Below are positions 31,173 to 40,614 of a stretch of 45,045 nt of DNA, piece after piece. The number at the start of each line of letters is the position of its first letter. Within the stretch, counting starts at the first letter, position 1. The DNA comes from Bacteroides sp. (GTDB taxonomy: Bacteria; Bacteroidota; Bacteroidia; Bacteroidales; Muribaculaceae), in the NCBI GenBank assembly GCA_014801985.1, contig JAAVDD010000003.1, positions 28,653-73,697 on the forward strand, written 5' to 3'. Below the pieces are notes generated by a model, which worked only from the letters and a program-made list of their open reading frames with translations, ran no database searches and was not told the origin of the DNA. Both the position numbers and the translations under genes were made by a program.

Positions 31173-32574
31173 TGGTGTAGTTGCTTATATTGGCTGCCTG
31201 AAGGTCTTCGGGAAGAGCCTTCATCTCAGCCTTGATTTCCTGTTTGTTTCCACTTGTCACGGCATATCGGCTCACGGAGAGCATCATTCCGATTGCAGCC
31301 GACATCACCAGAATCGATGTTCCTCCCTTCGATATGAAGGGGAGTGGCTGGCCGGATACGGGGAAGAGGCCTGTGACGATTGCCATATGGACAAGTGCCT
31401 GGAACACTATCAGCACCGCGCATCCCATGATCAGGAACGCCGGGAAAGCACGCGAGCATTTATATGCCACGCGGCCTGCGCGCGCCACGAGGAGGAGGTA
31501 TAGGAACAGAAGACAGCAGCCTCCCACAAATCCTGTATCCTCGATTATGATCGAGAAGATATAATCCGAGAATGCAAGCGGCAGACGTGCACTTTCACGG
31601 GAATTACCCGGACCCTGCCCCACGAGACCACCGTGGGCCTGCGCGAAGTTGGAGAATACCACCTGACGGTTCATGTCGTCGATTGGATCATCTGGACTGG
31701 TTCCTTCAAGCCAGCGTGCCATACGGCCCTTGTGCGTACTGGCGCGTCCTCCACTCTTGGCTTGATCGGAGGTGCCGCCAGCGGCCACTACGAGTTCTTT
31801 GCTCACTTCATCAAACTGCGAAGTATCGGGTCGCATATATTTTACTGCCATCAGCGCTCCGGCGCAGCATACATAGACCAGCATGACCACTCCGAATTTC
31901 TTCCATTGGATCCCACCGATGAGGAACATGCTTATGCTGACACCCATCAGAAGAATCATATTGGTCAGACCGTTTCTCCATAGCAGCGCACCGAATACCA
32001 CAACCACTACGGCGCATTGTATCACTCCGCTGTTGGTCACTCCTCCGGGTGCCTGATTTTTGGAGAGAATAGCTGCCAACAGAAGCACGGCTGCCAGTTT
32101 TATCATCTCCGCAGGCTGTATTGTCATTCCTGCAACCCGTATTGCACGCTGGGCACCGTTGATTTCGACACCCGCCACCGAAGACAACACAAGGAGAGCC
32201 AACGAGACGATAGCCACTATCCATGCCATACGGCGCATCACCACATAATGCGTCTTCTGTAGACCCAGCACTATGGCTACTCCGATCACAAGGAATATAC
32301 CGTGGCGTATCAACGGACTATAGACGTTGGATGCCGACACTTCCGAGCTTGACGCCGAGAATAGTTCCACGACGCTGATGAGCAGGAAGAGGATATATAT
32401 TCCCCATATATAGGGATCGGGGCGCGAGGGCTTGGTAGCTTTCTTGGCTCTGGCCGCAGCCGCCGCCACTTCCGCCACGGCGCTTTCCGCCGGAGTGGGA
32501 GAGTCGATGCCGAGGGCTTCGCCGTCAAGGGTCTCGTGAATGTCAAGACCATCGTTGTGTGTGTTGTCTTTCAT
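31165..32574 (-). CDS. ftsW: Lipid II polymerase FtsW (SEDS family)
   Basis: SEDS glycosyltransferase that polymerises lipid II in the septum together with FtsI. The 469 residues carry about ten membrane segments from residue 56 on, with the SEDS signatures INGAQRAIRVAGMTIQPAEM and GLFPVSGQPLPFISKGGTS. The large extracytoplasmic loop holds a Ser/Gly-rich stretch around 255-300. The first ~55 residues are a cytoplasmic acidic-then-Ala-rich extension. Its place between murD and murG supports FtsW over RodA. Confidence 0.94.
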   Translation of the reverse strand: MKDNTHNDGLDIHETLDGEALGIDSPTPAESAVAEVAAAAARAKKATKPSRPDPYIWGIYILFLLISVVELFSASSSEVSASNVYSPLIRHGIFLVIGVAIVLGLQKTHYVVMRRMAWIVAIVSLALLVLSSVAGVEINGAQRAIRVAGMTIQPAEMIKLAAVLLLAAILSKNQAPGGVTNSGVIQCAVVVVVFGALLWRNGLTNMILLMGVSISMFLIGGIQWKKFGVVMLVYVCCAGALMAVKYMRPDTSQFDEVSKELVVAAGGTSDQAKSGGRASTHKGRMARWLEGTSPDDPIDDMNRQVVFSNFAQAHGGLVGQGPGNSRESARLPLAFSDYIFSIIIEDTGFVGGCCLLFLYLLLVARAGRVAYKCSRAFPAFLIMGCAVLIVFQALVHMAIVTGLFPVSGQPLPFISKGGTSILVMSAAIGMMLSVSRYAVTSGNKQEIKAEMKALPEDLQAANISNYTNG

Positions 32575-32617
32575 AATTCTGTTTCGATGTTTTATTTAGT
32601 CAGTATTGTATTATTTA

Positions 32618-33952
32618 TTATAGTTTTCTAACCTCCGCCTTGAACTGTTCGCCTCGGTCTTCATAGCTCTTGAATAGGTCGAAGCTCGCGCAGCAGGGGG
32701 AGAGAAGCACAGTGTCTCCTTCCGAGGCCAGACGGGCACATTCCTTCACTGCCTCCTCTATGGAATGAGTATCGGAAATCGCGTCAACCTTACCTTTGAA
32801 GAAGTCGAGGAGTTTGGAATTATCCTTACCCATGCAGACTATGGCTTTCACTTTCTCCTTTACCAGTTCTTCGATTTCCGTGTAATCATTTCCCTTGTCC
32901 TTGCCGCCGAGAATCAGCACGGTGGGGGTGGTCATGCTTTCAAGGGCATACCAGGTGGAATTGACATTGGTGGCCTTTGAGTCGTTGACATATCTGACGC
33001 CATTTACGGTGTCGACATATTCGAGTCGATGTTCCACGGCTTCGAAGTCCTCCAGGGCACTGCGGATTTTGTCATCCTTGATGTCGAGGATGGAGGCCGA
33101 GAGTCCGGCTGCCATGGAGTTGTAGAGGTTGTGCAATCCTCGTAGGGCAAGACGGTCGCGGGGAATCTCCCACACTTCGTTTGGACCTATGAAATGCACT
33201 ATGCCGTTCTCCACGTAAGCCTTGCTGTCTTCCTGCCGAAATTCGCTGAAAGGCATCTTTATCGCTTCGCTCTGAATCTGGCGTATCTGCTCTGTCACCA
33301 CAGGGTCATCCTGCCAGTAGATGAAATAGTCTTCGGCTGTCTGGTTCTGAAGAATCCTGAATTTTGCCTTTACATAATTCTCCATCTTATGGTCATAGCG
33401 ATCCATGTGGTCGGGCGTGATATTCATTATCACCGCTATATTAGCCTTGAAGTCGTACATATTCTCCAACTGGAAGCTGGAAAGCTCGATTACGTAGTAG
33501 TCGTGCTGTTCGCGTGCCACCTGCAAGGCGAGGCTCTTACCCACATTCCCTGCGAGCCCGACGTTCAAGCCTGCTTTCTTAAGGATATGATAAGTCAGCA
33601 GCGTTGTGGTGGTCTTTCCGTTGGAACCTGTGATGCAGACCATTTTGGCGTCTGTGTATCTTCCGGCGAATTCTATTTCCGAAAGCACCGGAATACCCTT
33701 GGCCACAATCTTCTCCACCATCGGAGCATAAGGGGGGATGCCGGGACTTTTCACCACTATGTCAGCATCAAGGATGCGCTCCTCTGTGTGGTTCCCCTCC
33801 TCGAATTCTATATTCTCCTCTATGAGGACATTTTTATATTTATCGGGTATAGTGCCCATATCGCTCAGGAAGACTGTCATCCCTTTCTCTTTTCCAAGGA
33901 TAGCCGCGCCTACGCCGCTTTCGCCTCCTCCAAGCACTACAAGTTTATCCAT
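32618..33952 (-). CDS. murD: UDP-N-acetylmuramoyl-L-alanine--D-glutamate ligase
   Basis: Adds D-Glu to UDP-MurNAc-L-Ala. The 444 residues start with LVVLGGGESGVGAAILG and have the ATP loop GSNGKTTT (109-116), NITPDHMDRY, NDSKATNVNSTWYAL and LLSPCCASFDLFKSYEDRGE, the last being characteristic of MurD. The gene is 43 bases upstream of ftsW. Nothing unusual is visible. Confidence 0.96.
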   Translation of the reverse strand: MDKLVVLGGGESGVGAAILGKEKGMTVFLSDMGTIPDKYKNVLIEENIEFEEGNHTEERILDADIVVKSPGIPPYAPMVEKIVAKGIPVLSEIEFAGRYTDAKMVCITGSNGKTTTTLLTYHILKKAGLNVGLAGNVGKSLALQVAREQHDYYVIELSSFQLENMYDFKANIAVIMNITPDHMDRYDHKMENYVKAKFRILQNQTAEDYFIYWQDDPVVTEQIRQIQSEAIKMPFSEFRQEDSKAYVENGIVHFIGPNEVWEIPRDRLALRGLHNLYNSMAAGLSASILDIKDDKIRSALEDFEAVEHRLEYVDTVNGVRYVNDSKATNVNSTWYALESMTTPTVLILGGKDKGNDYTEIEELVKEKVKAIVCMGKDNSKLLDFFKGKVDAISDTHSIEEAVKECARLASEGDTVLLSPCCASFDLFKSYEDRGEQFKAEVRKL

Positions 33953-34025
33953 AATTCTTATTTATTTTATATTTAATTCTCACACCTTTATAGGGTCGTG
34001 GAATTTTCTTATTTCAGTTATCCTG

Positions 34026-35294
34026 TCAACGTATCTTCAGCGTGACGAAAGTGAGCACTGCAAGCAGGATACCCACAATCCAGAATCTGGTCACGATTTT
34101 TGGCTCGGCTATACCGTTGACCGGCTTACTCCAGAGCACCTTTGCCGTTGGGTCGAGGCCTTTCTGGAAATGATGGTGAAGGGGGGTCATCTTGAAGATG
34201 CGCCTTCCCTCTCCATATTTTTTCTTTGTGTATTTGAAATATGCCACCTGCATCATCACCGACACATCTTCAAGGAAGAAGATGAGGCAGAGCAATGGAA
34301 TTAGGAGTTCCTTGCGTATCAGAATCGCGAAAACCGCCAGGATACCTCCCAAAGTGAGGCTGCCCGTATCCCCCATGAATACCTGTGCCGGGAAAGCGTT
34401 GTACCATAGGAAGCCGACCAACGCCCCTATGAACGCCGCTGCATATACACACAGCTCCTCCGACCCCGGTATATACATTATATTGAGATAGGAGGAATAT
34501 ATTACGTTACTGCCGAGATAGGCCATTATCAACAGCGATATTCCGATTATGGCAGATGTTCCGGCGCAAAGACCATCAATACCGTCGGTGAGGTTTGCAC
34601 CATTGCTGACAGCCGTAACCACGATGATCACAACCAATACGAATACCAGCCAACCGAGGGTCTGTGCTGCATCTTTATTCTTCACCCATCCTGTGAGCCA
34701 TTCATAGTTGAAGTTATTATTCTTCACGAATGGGATGGTGGTCTGCGGAGACTTTATCTCATCCTTTGCCACCACTATCTCTATCTGATGGCTTTTTACA
34801 TTCTCCACTTCGAAATTCTCGCTCATCACGATGTCGGGTGAGAGCCACATGGTGATTCCCACCAGAAGGCCGAGACCCACCTGTCCTGTCACCTTGTATT
34901 TACCCTGCAGACCATCCTTGTTATGGTATTTCAGTTTGCGGTAGTCATCAAGGAATCCGATTGTGCCCATCCACAATGTGGCTACAATCATCAGGAGCAT
35001 ATAGATGTTTCCTAAATTCCCTAATAAAAGACAGGGCACAAGAATGGATAGAATGATTATCAATCCTCCCATCGTGGGAGTTCCCTTCTTTTGCATCTGG
35101 CCTTCAAGTCCGAGATTTCGGATCTCCTCCCCTACCTGCATCCGCTGCAGGCGGTGGATTATTTTCTGTCCGAATACCAGCGCTATGAGCAGTGCCAGCG
35201 AGAATGCTACTCCCGACCGGAATGTCAGGTAGCTCATCAGATTGTGTCCCGGGAATTTCCATCCTTCCCACTGTTCCAATAAAGCGTATATCAT
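34026..35294 (-). CDS. mraY: Phospho-MurNAc-pentapeptide translocase
   Basis: Transfers phospho-MurNAc-pentapeptide to undecaprenyl phosphate, giving lipid I. The 422-residue polytopic protein has GTPTMGG, catalytic FLDDYRK (Asp116-Asp117), NLTDGIDGLCAGTSA, FMGDTGSLTLGG and the cytoplasmic PLHHHFQKG loop. An insertion of roughly 50 residues (about 160-215) with charged residues separates two membrane helices, as in other Bacteroidetes MraY, making it longer than the E. coli enzyme. The 73 bp to murD contain nothing notable. Confidence 0.96.
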   Translation of the reverse strand: MIYALLEQWEGWKFPGHNLMSYLTFRSGVAFSLALLIALVFGQKIIHRLQRMQVGEEIRNLGLEGQMQKKGTPTMGGLIIILSILVPCLLLGNLGNIYMLLMIVATLWMGTIGFLDDYRKLKYHNKDGLQGKYKVTGQVGLGLLVGITMWLSPDIVMSENFEVENVKSHQIEIVVAKDEIKSPQTTIPFVKNNNFNYEWLTGWVKNKDAAQTLGWLVFVLVVIIVVTAVSNGANLTDGIDGLCAGTSAIIGISLLIMAYLGSNVIYSSYLNIMYIPGSEELCVYAAAFIGALVGFLWYNAFPAQVFMGDTGSLTLGGILAVFAILIRKELLIPLLCLIFFLEDVSVMMQVAYFKYTKKKYGEGRRIFKMTPLHHHFQKGLDPTAKVLWSKPVNGIAEPKIVTRFWIVGILLAVLTFVTLKIR

Positions 35295-35334
35295 ATCGGA
35301 GGGTATTATGTCAATGTTCGCTGTCTGAAATCAG

Positions 35335-36786
35335 TTAGAAACCTTTCTCAACCTCTTCACGATCGTCGAAGTGATGGCGAGTGCCCTTCACTTCCTGATA
35401 ATTCTCGTGTCCTTTTCCTGCCACAAGCACCACACTTCCCGGCTTGGCCATGCGCAATGCCGTGCGTATTGCCTCGCGGCGGTCGGTGATGCAGATGGTC
35501 CGACGCAGTTCATCGGAAGTGAGACCTGCTTTCATGTCGGCAATGATTGCATCCGGCTCCTCGTCGCGCGGGTTATCGCTGGTGAGAATCAGGAGGTCGC
35601 TTCGGCAGGCGGCTTCGCGAGCCATCATGGGGCGTTTGCCATGGTCTCTGTTTCCACCGGCGCCGACCACGGTTGTGATTTCTCCCCCTGCACCGACGAT
35701 TTCGCGGATTGTGTCGAGCACATTTACCAAGGCATCAGGCGTATGGGCATAATCCACGATTGCAGTCACGTCGTTTCCTCCGTGGATGGTCTGGAAACGT
35801 CCGGCCACCGGCACAAGGCGGCTCATGTTGACCAGCACCTCCTCCGGATCGAAGCCCGTGAGGATCGAAGCTCCATAGACAGCAGTAAGGTTATAAGCAT
35901 TGAAACGTCCTGTGAATCTGACTTCCACCTCATGGTTATTAAGTAGAAGGAGGGTTCCGTCAAGGCGCGTCTCAAGTATCTTGCATCGGAAGTCGGCATC
36001 ACTGCGCAGTGAATAGGTATATTTGCGTGCCTTGGTGTTCTGCACCATGTATGCCCCTGCCTTATCATCGGCATTTACCAGCGCGAAGGCGTCGGCGGGG
36101 AGCATATCAAAGAACATCTTCTTGGCGTTCATATAGTTTTCCACTGTACCATGATAGTCGAGATGGTCGCGTGTAAGGTTGGAGAATACGCCCCCTGCGA
36201 ATGTCAGTCCTGCGATACGGTGCTGTTGCGCTGCATGTGATGAAACCTCCATGAAAGCATAGTCGCAGCCCGCTTCCACCATTTCGGCCAGAAGTGCATT
36301 AAGCGTCAATGGGTCGGGAGTGGTGTGAGTGGCCGGGACAGCACGGTCGTGGACATAGTTGCAGACGGTGGAGAGCAGACCGGCTTTATAGCCTTCGAGC
36401 TTGGCCATCTCATAAAGAAGAGTGGCTGTGGTGGTCTTTCCGTTAGTTCCTGTCACGCCGACAAGTTTGAGTTTCGACGATGGGTTGCCGTGCCATGCCG
36501 ACGCCAGTTTTCCCAACGCCACGCTTGAATCCTTCACGCGGATATAGGTCACCCCTTTCTCCAGGGATGCCGGTAGGTCTTCACACACGATAGCCCCCAC
36601 ATGGGTCGAAGCCACCACGGGAATATATTTATGACCGTCGGTTGTGACGCCGCGCACGGCCACGAACATTCCCTCCTTGCGAGCCTTCCTGGAATCGCTC
36701 TGGAGGTCGATGATATTCTTGTCTGTATCTCCTATCACCTCAAGGGTCTCTATCCCCTTCAGCAGGTGAGATAATTTTACTGCCAT
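35335..36786 (-). CDS. murE: UDP-MurNAc-L-Ala-D-Glu--2,6-diaminopimelate ligase
   Basis: Adds the third residue of the stem peptide. The 483 residues have the ATP loop GTNGKTTT (113-120), TTPDPLTLNALLAEM, NLTRDHLDYHGT, and in the C-terminal domain TSDNPRDEEP. The DNPR motif marks meso-diaminopimelate specificity rather than lysine, consistent with a Gram-negative wall. It sits 40 bases before mraY and 55 after ftsI. Confidence 0.96.
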   Translation of the reverse strand: MAVKLSHLLKGIETLEVIGDTDKNIIDLQSDSRKARKEGMFVAVRGVTTDGHKYIPVVASTHVGAIVCEDLPASLEKGVTYIRVKDSSVALGKLASAWHGNPSSKLKLVGVTGTNGKTTTATLLYEMAKLEGYKAGLLSTVCNYVHDRAVPATHTTPDPLTLNALLAEMVEAGCDYAFMEVSSHAAQQHRIAGLTFAGGVFSNLTRDHLDYHGTVENYMNAKKMFFDMLPADAFALVNADDKAGAYMVQNTKARKYTYSLRSDADFRCKILETRLDGTLLLLNNHEVEVRFTGRFNAYNLTAVYGASILTGFDPEEVLVNMSRLVPVAGRFQTIHGGNDVTAIVDYAHTPDALVNVLDTIREIVGAGGEITTVVGAGGNRDHGKRPMMAREAACRSDLLILTSDNPRDEEPDAIIADMKAGLTSDELRRTICITDRREAIRTALRMAKPGSVVLVAGKGHENYQEVKGTRHHFDDREEVEKGF

Positions 36787-36841
36787 CTTATATCGTTTTT
36801 ATAGCGCCTCATCATCTTGACTCGGCACTTATTATTTCAGG

Positions 36842-38968
36842 TTATACTTTTAAAGTCAGAGTCATGGTCATCCCTTTCTTCAGAGGCGTGCCGGCCTCGA
36901 CCGACTGAGCCCTGACGATGCCGCTTCCCCTCAGACGCACCTCGATACCGGCCTGTTCGAGGATTTTCACCGCTGTGGGTGCATCGTAGCCAATCACGCT
37001 CGGTACGGCTCCACGAGAGGGTGGCATAGGAGTCTTCACTTTTTTAACTCTCTCTATATTGAGGTTTTTTGAAAGTTTCTTCTGGTCGAAAGTCTCGGAG
37101 GCCGCCAATACGGGGCGGTTCTCCTTACGCTGGGTGGTGTAGGATGAAGAGTTATCAAGCAGACCGCGCGAATACATCTTCACCGCCATATTCTTCACCA
37201 CCTGTCCCGAAGTGCGGTTGGCGGAGTTTCCTCCGTTTGCAAGCACGAGGGCTATGCAGCTGTATTTGGGTTCATCGTATGGGAAAAATCCTGCAAATGC
37301 ATATCGACGTTTCGCCTTGTTGTAGACCCCTCCCTCCACGGGGAAGGCGGTTCCGGTCTTTCCGACTACCGTCACGCGGTTGTCGCGCACGAGTTTCGCT
37401 GTGCCGTGTTCGCCCCATACCACCTCTCGGATACATTCTTTCACCTTTCTGGCTGTCTCCTCAGAACATATTCTTTCGCGAATATACTGTATGGGCACCA
37501 CCGAGTCGCGGCCATCCTCGTCGATGAGAGATTTCACCAGACGCGGACGAACATACTTCCCACCGTTGGCTATCGCGTTATAGACGGAGAGTGTGAAGAG
37601 AGGGGGAAGTTCCGTGTTATAGCCGTAGGCCTGACGGGCGAGGTCGAGATGACGTGCTGTCATTGTGATGTTGTTTCCCTTGGAGTCTTTAGGGAGTAGC
37701 TTGCGGATTCTGGGTGTGCACTCTCCTGCAATACCGGAGCGTATCGGCTCGAAGAAGCCGAGCTCGGCCATGCGGTCGTAGAACTTTGCGGGATTAGTCT
37801 CATATCCACGGAATATGACGCGCGCGATGCCGGGGTTTGACGACTGCTCGATCACCTGTTTCATCGTTTTCATGCCGCCGCCATGTGGGTCGCTCGTTTT
37901 CTGGAAAGGAGCGCAGCTCACCATGTCGTTGACATTTCTGACGAGCCCATCTTCAAAGGCAATCATCAGAGATATAGGTTTCATCACCGAACCCGGCTCG
38001 AAGGGAAGCACGGCGCGATTGAGAGCCTCCCCGTATGTCCCGTTCTCAAGAAGCTCGATGTTGGATATGGCCTTGATTTCCCCTGTGGCCACCTCCATGA
38101 GGATAGCCGTGCCCCATTCTGCGTTTGCCTCGGAGCATACATTGAAGAGCTCCTCCTCAAGCATATCCTGAAGGTCGATATCGATGGTGGTGCGTATATC
38201 ATATCCTCTCTGTGCCGGAGTTGCCACCCAGTTGGTGATACCGTTTGTGAGGGCCACTTTCTTGGCCAGTCCCGGTTTTCCGTAGAGCAGGGAATCGAGG
38301 TCCTTTTCAAGTCCGGAATAACCGTGAATCTCGCGTGTAGCCTGATTTTCGTTCACGCGGCCGATGCTTCGGTAGGCCATTCGGCCGTAGGGATACATTC
38401 GTATTTTCCGCTCCTCCTTATAGAGGGGAGTACGGAATCCGCTACCCTTGAAGTCCTTTACAAAGGGGAATTTTTTTACCTTTTCAAAATCCTCCATAGT
38501 CCCTTTCTGCACAAGACGAAGTGCACGGGGACGTTTCTCATGGGGCTTGTCAAGCTCTTTTTTGAGGCGCGTATGCCATGAATATTTCTTGAAAGTGTCA
38601 GGATGGAGCGTGAGATTGGCCACTCTTGGGAAGTAACGGTCGAGAGAATCCGCGAGGGAATCCACCTTCTCCCATGGAATGGATTTCAGAGCCTTTATCT
38701 TATTATGCCGAAGGTCGAGCTTTATGTCATAGACCTTCAGGTTGCAGGCCAGAATATTGCCGTTGGATGCAAGGATGTTGCCTCGTTCGGGAGGTATTGT
38801 ATCCACTTTGGAAAGCTCTGTCTTGGCACGTTGATTCCATGCCCCGGCATCGATTACCGTGGTCTTGAACATTTTGAACACCACTGCAATGCTGAAAATG
38901 ACGAAGCCGATGCAGATGAGTCCGTAGCGGAAAAGGATGTGTTTCTTGTTGTTTTGTTTAGTGCCCAT
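36842..38968 (-). CDS. ftsI: Septal transpeptidase FtsI (class B PBP) with PASTA domain
   Basis: Penicillin-binding protein that cross-links septal peptidoglycan with FtsW. The 708 residues have a membrane anchor at about 12-32, a pedestal domain (about 50-260), and a transpeptidase domain. The catalytic Ser327 is in SVMK, with SSN at 376-378 and KTGT from Lys537. A single PASTA domain closes the protein (about 655-708, VPSVIGYDAPTAVKIL...). The PASTA domain is common in Bacteroidetes FtsI but absent from proteobacterial PBP3. It lies 61 bases after the ftsL-like gene. Confidence 0.95.
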   Translation of the reverse strand: MGTKQNNKKHILFRYGLICIGFVIFSIAVVFKMFKTTVIDAGAWNQRAKTELSKVDTIPPERGNILASNGNILACNLKVYDIKLDLRHNKIKALKSIPWEKVDSLADSLDRYFPRVANLTLHPDTFKKYSWHTRLKKELDKPHEKRPRALRLVQKGTMEDFEKVKKFPFVKDFKGSGFRTPLYKEERKIRMYPYGRMAYRSIGRVNENQATREIHGYSGLEKDLDSLLYGKPGLAKKVALTNGITNWVATPAQRGYDIRTTIDIDLQDMLEEELFNVCSEANAEWGTAILMEVATGEIKAISNIELLENGTYGEALNRAVLPFEPGSVMKPISLMIAFEDGLVRNVNDMVSCAPFQKTSDPHGGGMKTMKQVIEQSSNPGIARVIFRGYETNPAKFYDRMAELGFFEPIRSGIAGECTPRIRKLLPKDSKGNNITMTARHLDLARQAYGYNTELPPLFTLSVYNAIANGGKYVRPRLVKSLIDEDGRDSVVPIQYIRERICSEETARKVKECIREVVWGEHGTAKLVRDNRVTVVGKTGTAFPVEGGVYNKAKRRYAFAGFFPYDEPKYSCIALVLANGGNSANRTSGQVVKNMAVKMYSRGLLDNSSSYTTQRKENRPVLAASETFDQKKLSKNLNIERVKKVKTPMPPSRGAVPSVIGYDAPTAVKILEQAGIEVRLRGSGIVRAQSVEAGTPLKKGMTMTLTLKV

Positions 38969-39029
38969 TGGAAGTCAAATCTTTTTTATGAGGTAATCGT
39001 AAATCCTTTTGACGTATTCTCAGGATGTG

Positions 39030-39392
39030 TCATTCCTCGGTAAGCTCGTAGGGGGGCTGGTCCTGATATTGCAGGTCGAGCCCTTTTTCGGCCACCATCT
39101 TCCGCATCTCCGTCTCGCGGATAAGCGACATATAGCGCGCCTTCTCCTGTAGTTTCTCGCTTTCCACGCGCTGAAGTTCCTTAGTGAGCTGCTTGATTTC
39201 GCTCATTTTCGTCTTAGTCTTGTAGCGGAGTCCCATCAGGGAGATGACCGCCACCACGAAAATCACCATCAGCCAGGCATGGGTCTTGAAAAATTCAAGG
39301 CTTACGGAGCGGCCATAGCGCAACTCGCTCATCCATCCCGTACTATGTGTTTTCTTATCTTGTATTTTCTTCTTTTTCTTCTCTTTAGCCAT
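39030..39392 (-). CDS. ftsL: FtsL-like divisome protein
   Basis: A 120-residue bitopic protein: Lys-rich N-terminus (KEKKKKK), one membrane segment at about 39-56 and a following coiled coil (about 63-100, KTKMSEIKQLTKELQRVESE). This fits the Bacteroidetes FtsL-like family rather than proteobacterial FtsL by sequence. Its position between rsmH and ftsI is that of ftsL everywhere, and it probably bridges FtsQ and FtsW/FtsI. Confidence 0.88.
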   Translation of the reverse strand: MAKEKKKKKIQDKKTHSTGWMSELRYGRSVSLEFFKTHAWLMVIFVVAVISLMGLRYKTKTKMSEIKQLTKELQRVESEKLQEKARYMSLIRETEMRKMVAEKGLDLQYQDQPPYELTEE

Positions 39393-39403
39393 TTCGGAAT
39401 AGT

Positions 39404-40312
39404 TTAGATTTTCTCTGCTATCCTTAGCTTGGCACTGCGGCTGCGCGGGTTGCGCTCCACTTCCTCCTCCGAAGCTGTCAAGGGGCTTCGGGTCACAGCT
39501 TTCCAGGGTGTTTCCACACGTCCGAAGAAATCCTTCTCTTCGATTCCCTCCACATTTCCGGTCTTGATGAAATTTTTCACAATCCGGTCTTCGATGGAAT
39601 GATAGGTGATCACTGCCAGACGGCCCCCCTCCTTGAGAGCGTCGGCAGATGCCTGGAGAAATCTCTTCAGAGCCTCCATCTCCCCGTTGACTTCAATTCG
39701 CAGAGCTTGGAACACTTGGGCCATCTCCTTCTTCTCCTGTCGGGGATTGAGCGCCGGACGAACTGTATCGGCAAGCTCGAAAGTGGTGGTGATCGCTCCC
39801 TTGGCACGACGCGACATTATGGCCTTTGCCACTGCGTAGGGTTTCTTGAGGTCGGTGTATGTCCGGAGGATTCCGGTCAGCTCCTTTTCATCGCATGAAG
39901 CAAGGTATTCGGCAGCGGTGATACCGCCGAGGCGGTTCATGCGCATATCAAGGGGTGCATCGTTTCGGAAGGAGAACCCCCTGTCGGCCGAGTCGAAGTG
40001 ATGGAACGACACCCCTAAGTCGGCCAATATGCCATCCACCTTTTCCTCGCCGTGGTAGCGCAGGAAATTGGTCAGATAGCGGTAATTGGAATGAACGAAG
40101 GTGAATCTGGAGTCGTCGGGGACGTTGCGGAAGGCATCCATATCCCGGTCGAAGCCGTAGAGTTTTCCCTCCGGGCCGAGACGCGACAGGATGCCGCGCG
40201 AATGTCCCCCTCCTCCGAAGGTGACATCCACATACACTCCTCCCGGATGGATTGCAAGACCGTCGAGGGCTTCTTCGAACAATGCAGGTATATGATAAAT
40301 CTCCTCGCTCAT
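39404..40312 (-). CDS. rsmH: 16S rRNA (cytosine(1402)-N4)-methyltransferase
   Basis: Methylates N4 of C1402 in the decoding centre of 16S rRNA. The 302 residues have the SAM motif VDVTFGGGGHSRGIL (28-42), ADLGVSFHHFDSADRGFSF, LDMRMNR and the C-terminal VITYHSIEDRIVKNF, all RsmH signatures. It is the first gene of the dcw block here, 11 bases before ftsL; mraZ, which usually precedes it, is absent from the 301 bp upstream. Confidence 0.96.
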   Translation of the reverse strand: MSEEIYHIPALFEEALDGLAIHPGGVYVDVTFGGGGHSRGILSRLGPEGKLYGFDRDMDAFRNVPDDSRFTFVHSNYRYLTNFLRYHGEEKVDGILADLGVSFHHFDSADRGFSFRNDAPLDMRMNRLGGITAAEYLASCDEKELTGILRTYTDLKKPYAVAKAIMSRRAKGAITTTFELADTVRPALNPRQEKKEMAQVFQALRIEVNGEMEALKRFLQASADALKEGGRLAVITYHSIEDRIVKNFIKTGNVEGIEEKDFFGRVETPWKAVTRSPLTASEEEVERNPRSRSAKLRIAEKI

Positions 40313-40613
40313 TCTTTGGATTGGTTTATGCTGTGTGGCCGTGAGAGGAACAGAAGCCTCTCCGTGCCGTGGATTTTTAAGCTAAGTGTAGTATATGAGA
40401 TAATTATGCATCAAATCCTCCGTGCTTTCCTCCCCCTTTGTTGTCGGAGTCAGCCCGTAGGAATCGTCAGCTTAGAAGCCGAAGGTGTAAAAATTTACAT
40501 CTGCAAATTGTGTCTTCCAACTTCAATATGTAAAGTTAGCGAATTTTTATCAACAAATGGCTATCGATAAGCCTTGTTTAAATTATTTTTTTGAAAAAAC
40601 TTATTAACAGGCT
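40313..40613 (-). promoter_or_regulatory. Intergenic region upstream of the dcw cluster, with leader hairpin and palindrome
   Basis: No credible gene is present. A hairpin at 40337-40368 lies 25 bases before the rsmH start: GAGAGG/CCTCTC plus GGC/GCC across an ACG/ACG internal loop on the sense strand. A 14-bp palindrome TGTAAA-AA-TTTACA sits at 40486-40499. The best -7 candidate is TAACTTTA (40538-40531), one base off consensus, without a well-spaced -33 box, giving a leader of about 210 nt. The far end holds the hairpin at 40569-40614. Confidence 0.4.
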
Positions 40614-40614
40614 T
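40569..40614 (-). terminator. Possible terminator of the glycosyltransferase gene
   Basis: AAGCCTTGTTTAA and TTAACAGGCTT pair over 11 bp with two bulged Ts, enclosing an A/T stretch that can form an inner stem. It touches the stop codon at 40614-40616. No T-run follows the outer stem, so efficiency is uncertain. Confidence 0.3.

Noticed and set aside
40052..40570. Possible mraZ upstream of rsmH
   Set aside because: The only sizeable frame is on the opposite strand and lies partly over rsmH; its translation shows nothing like MraZ.
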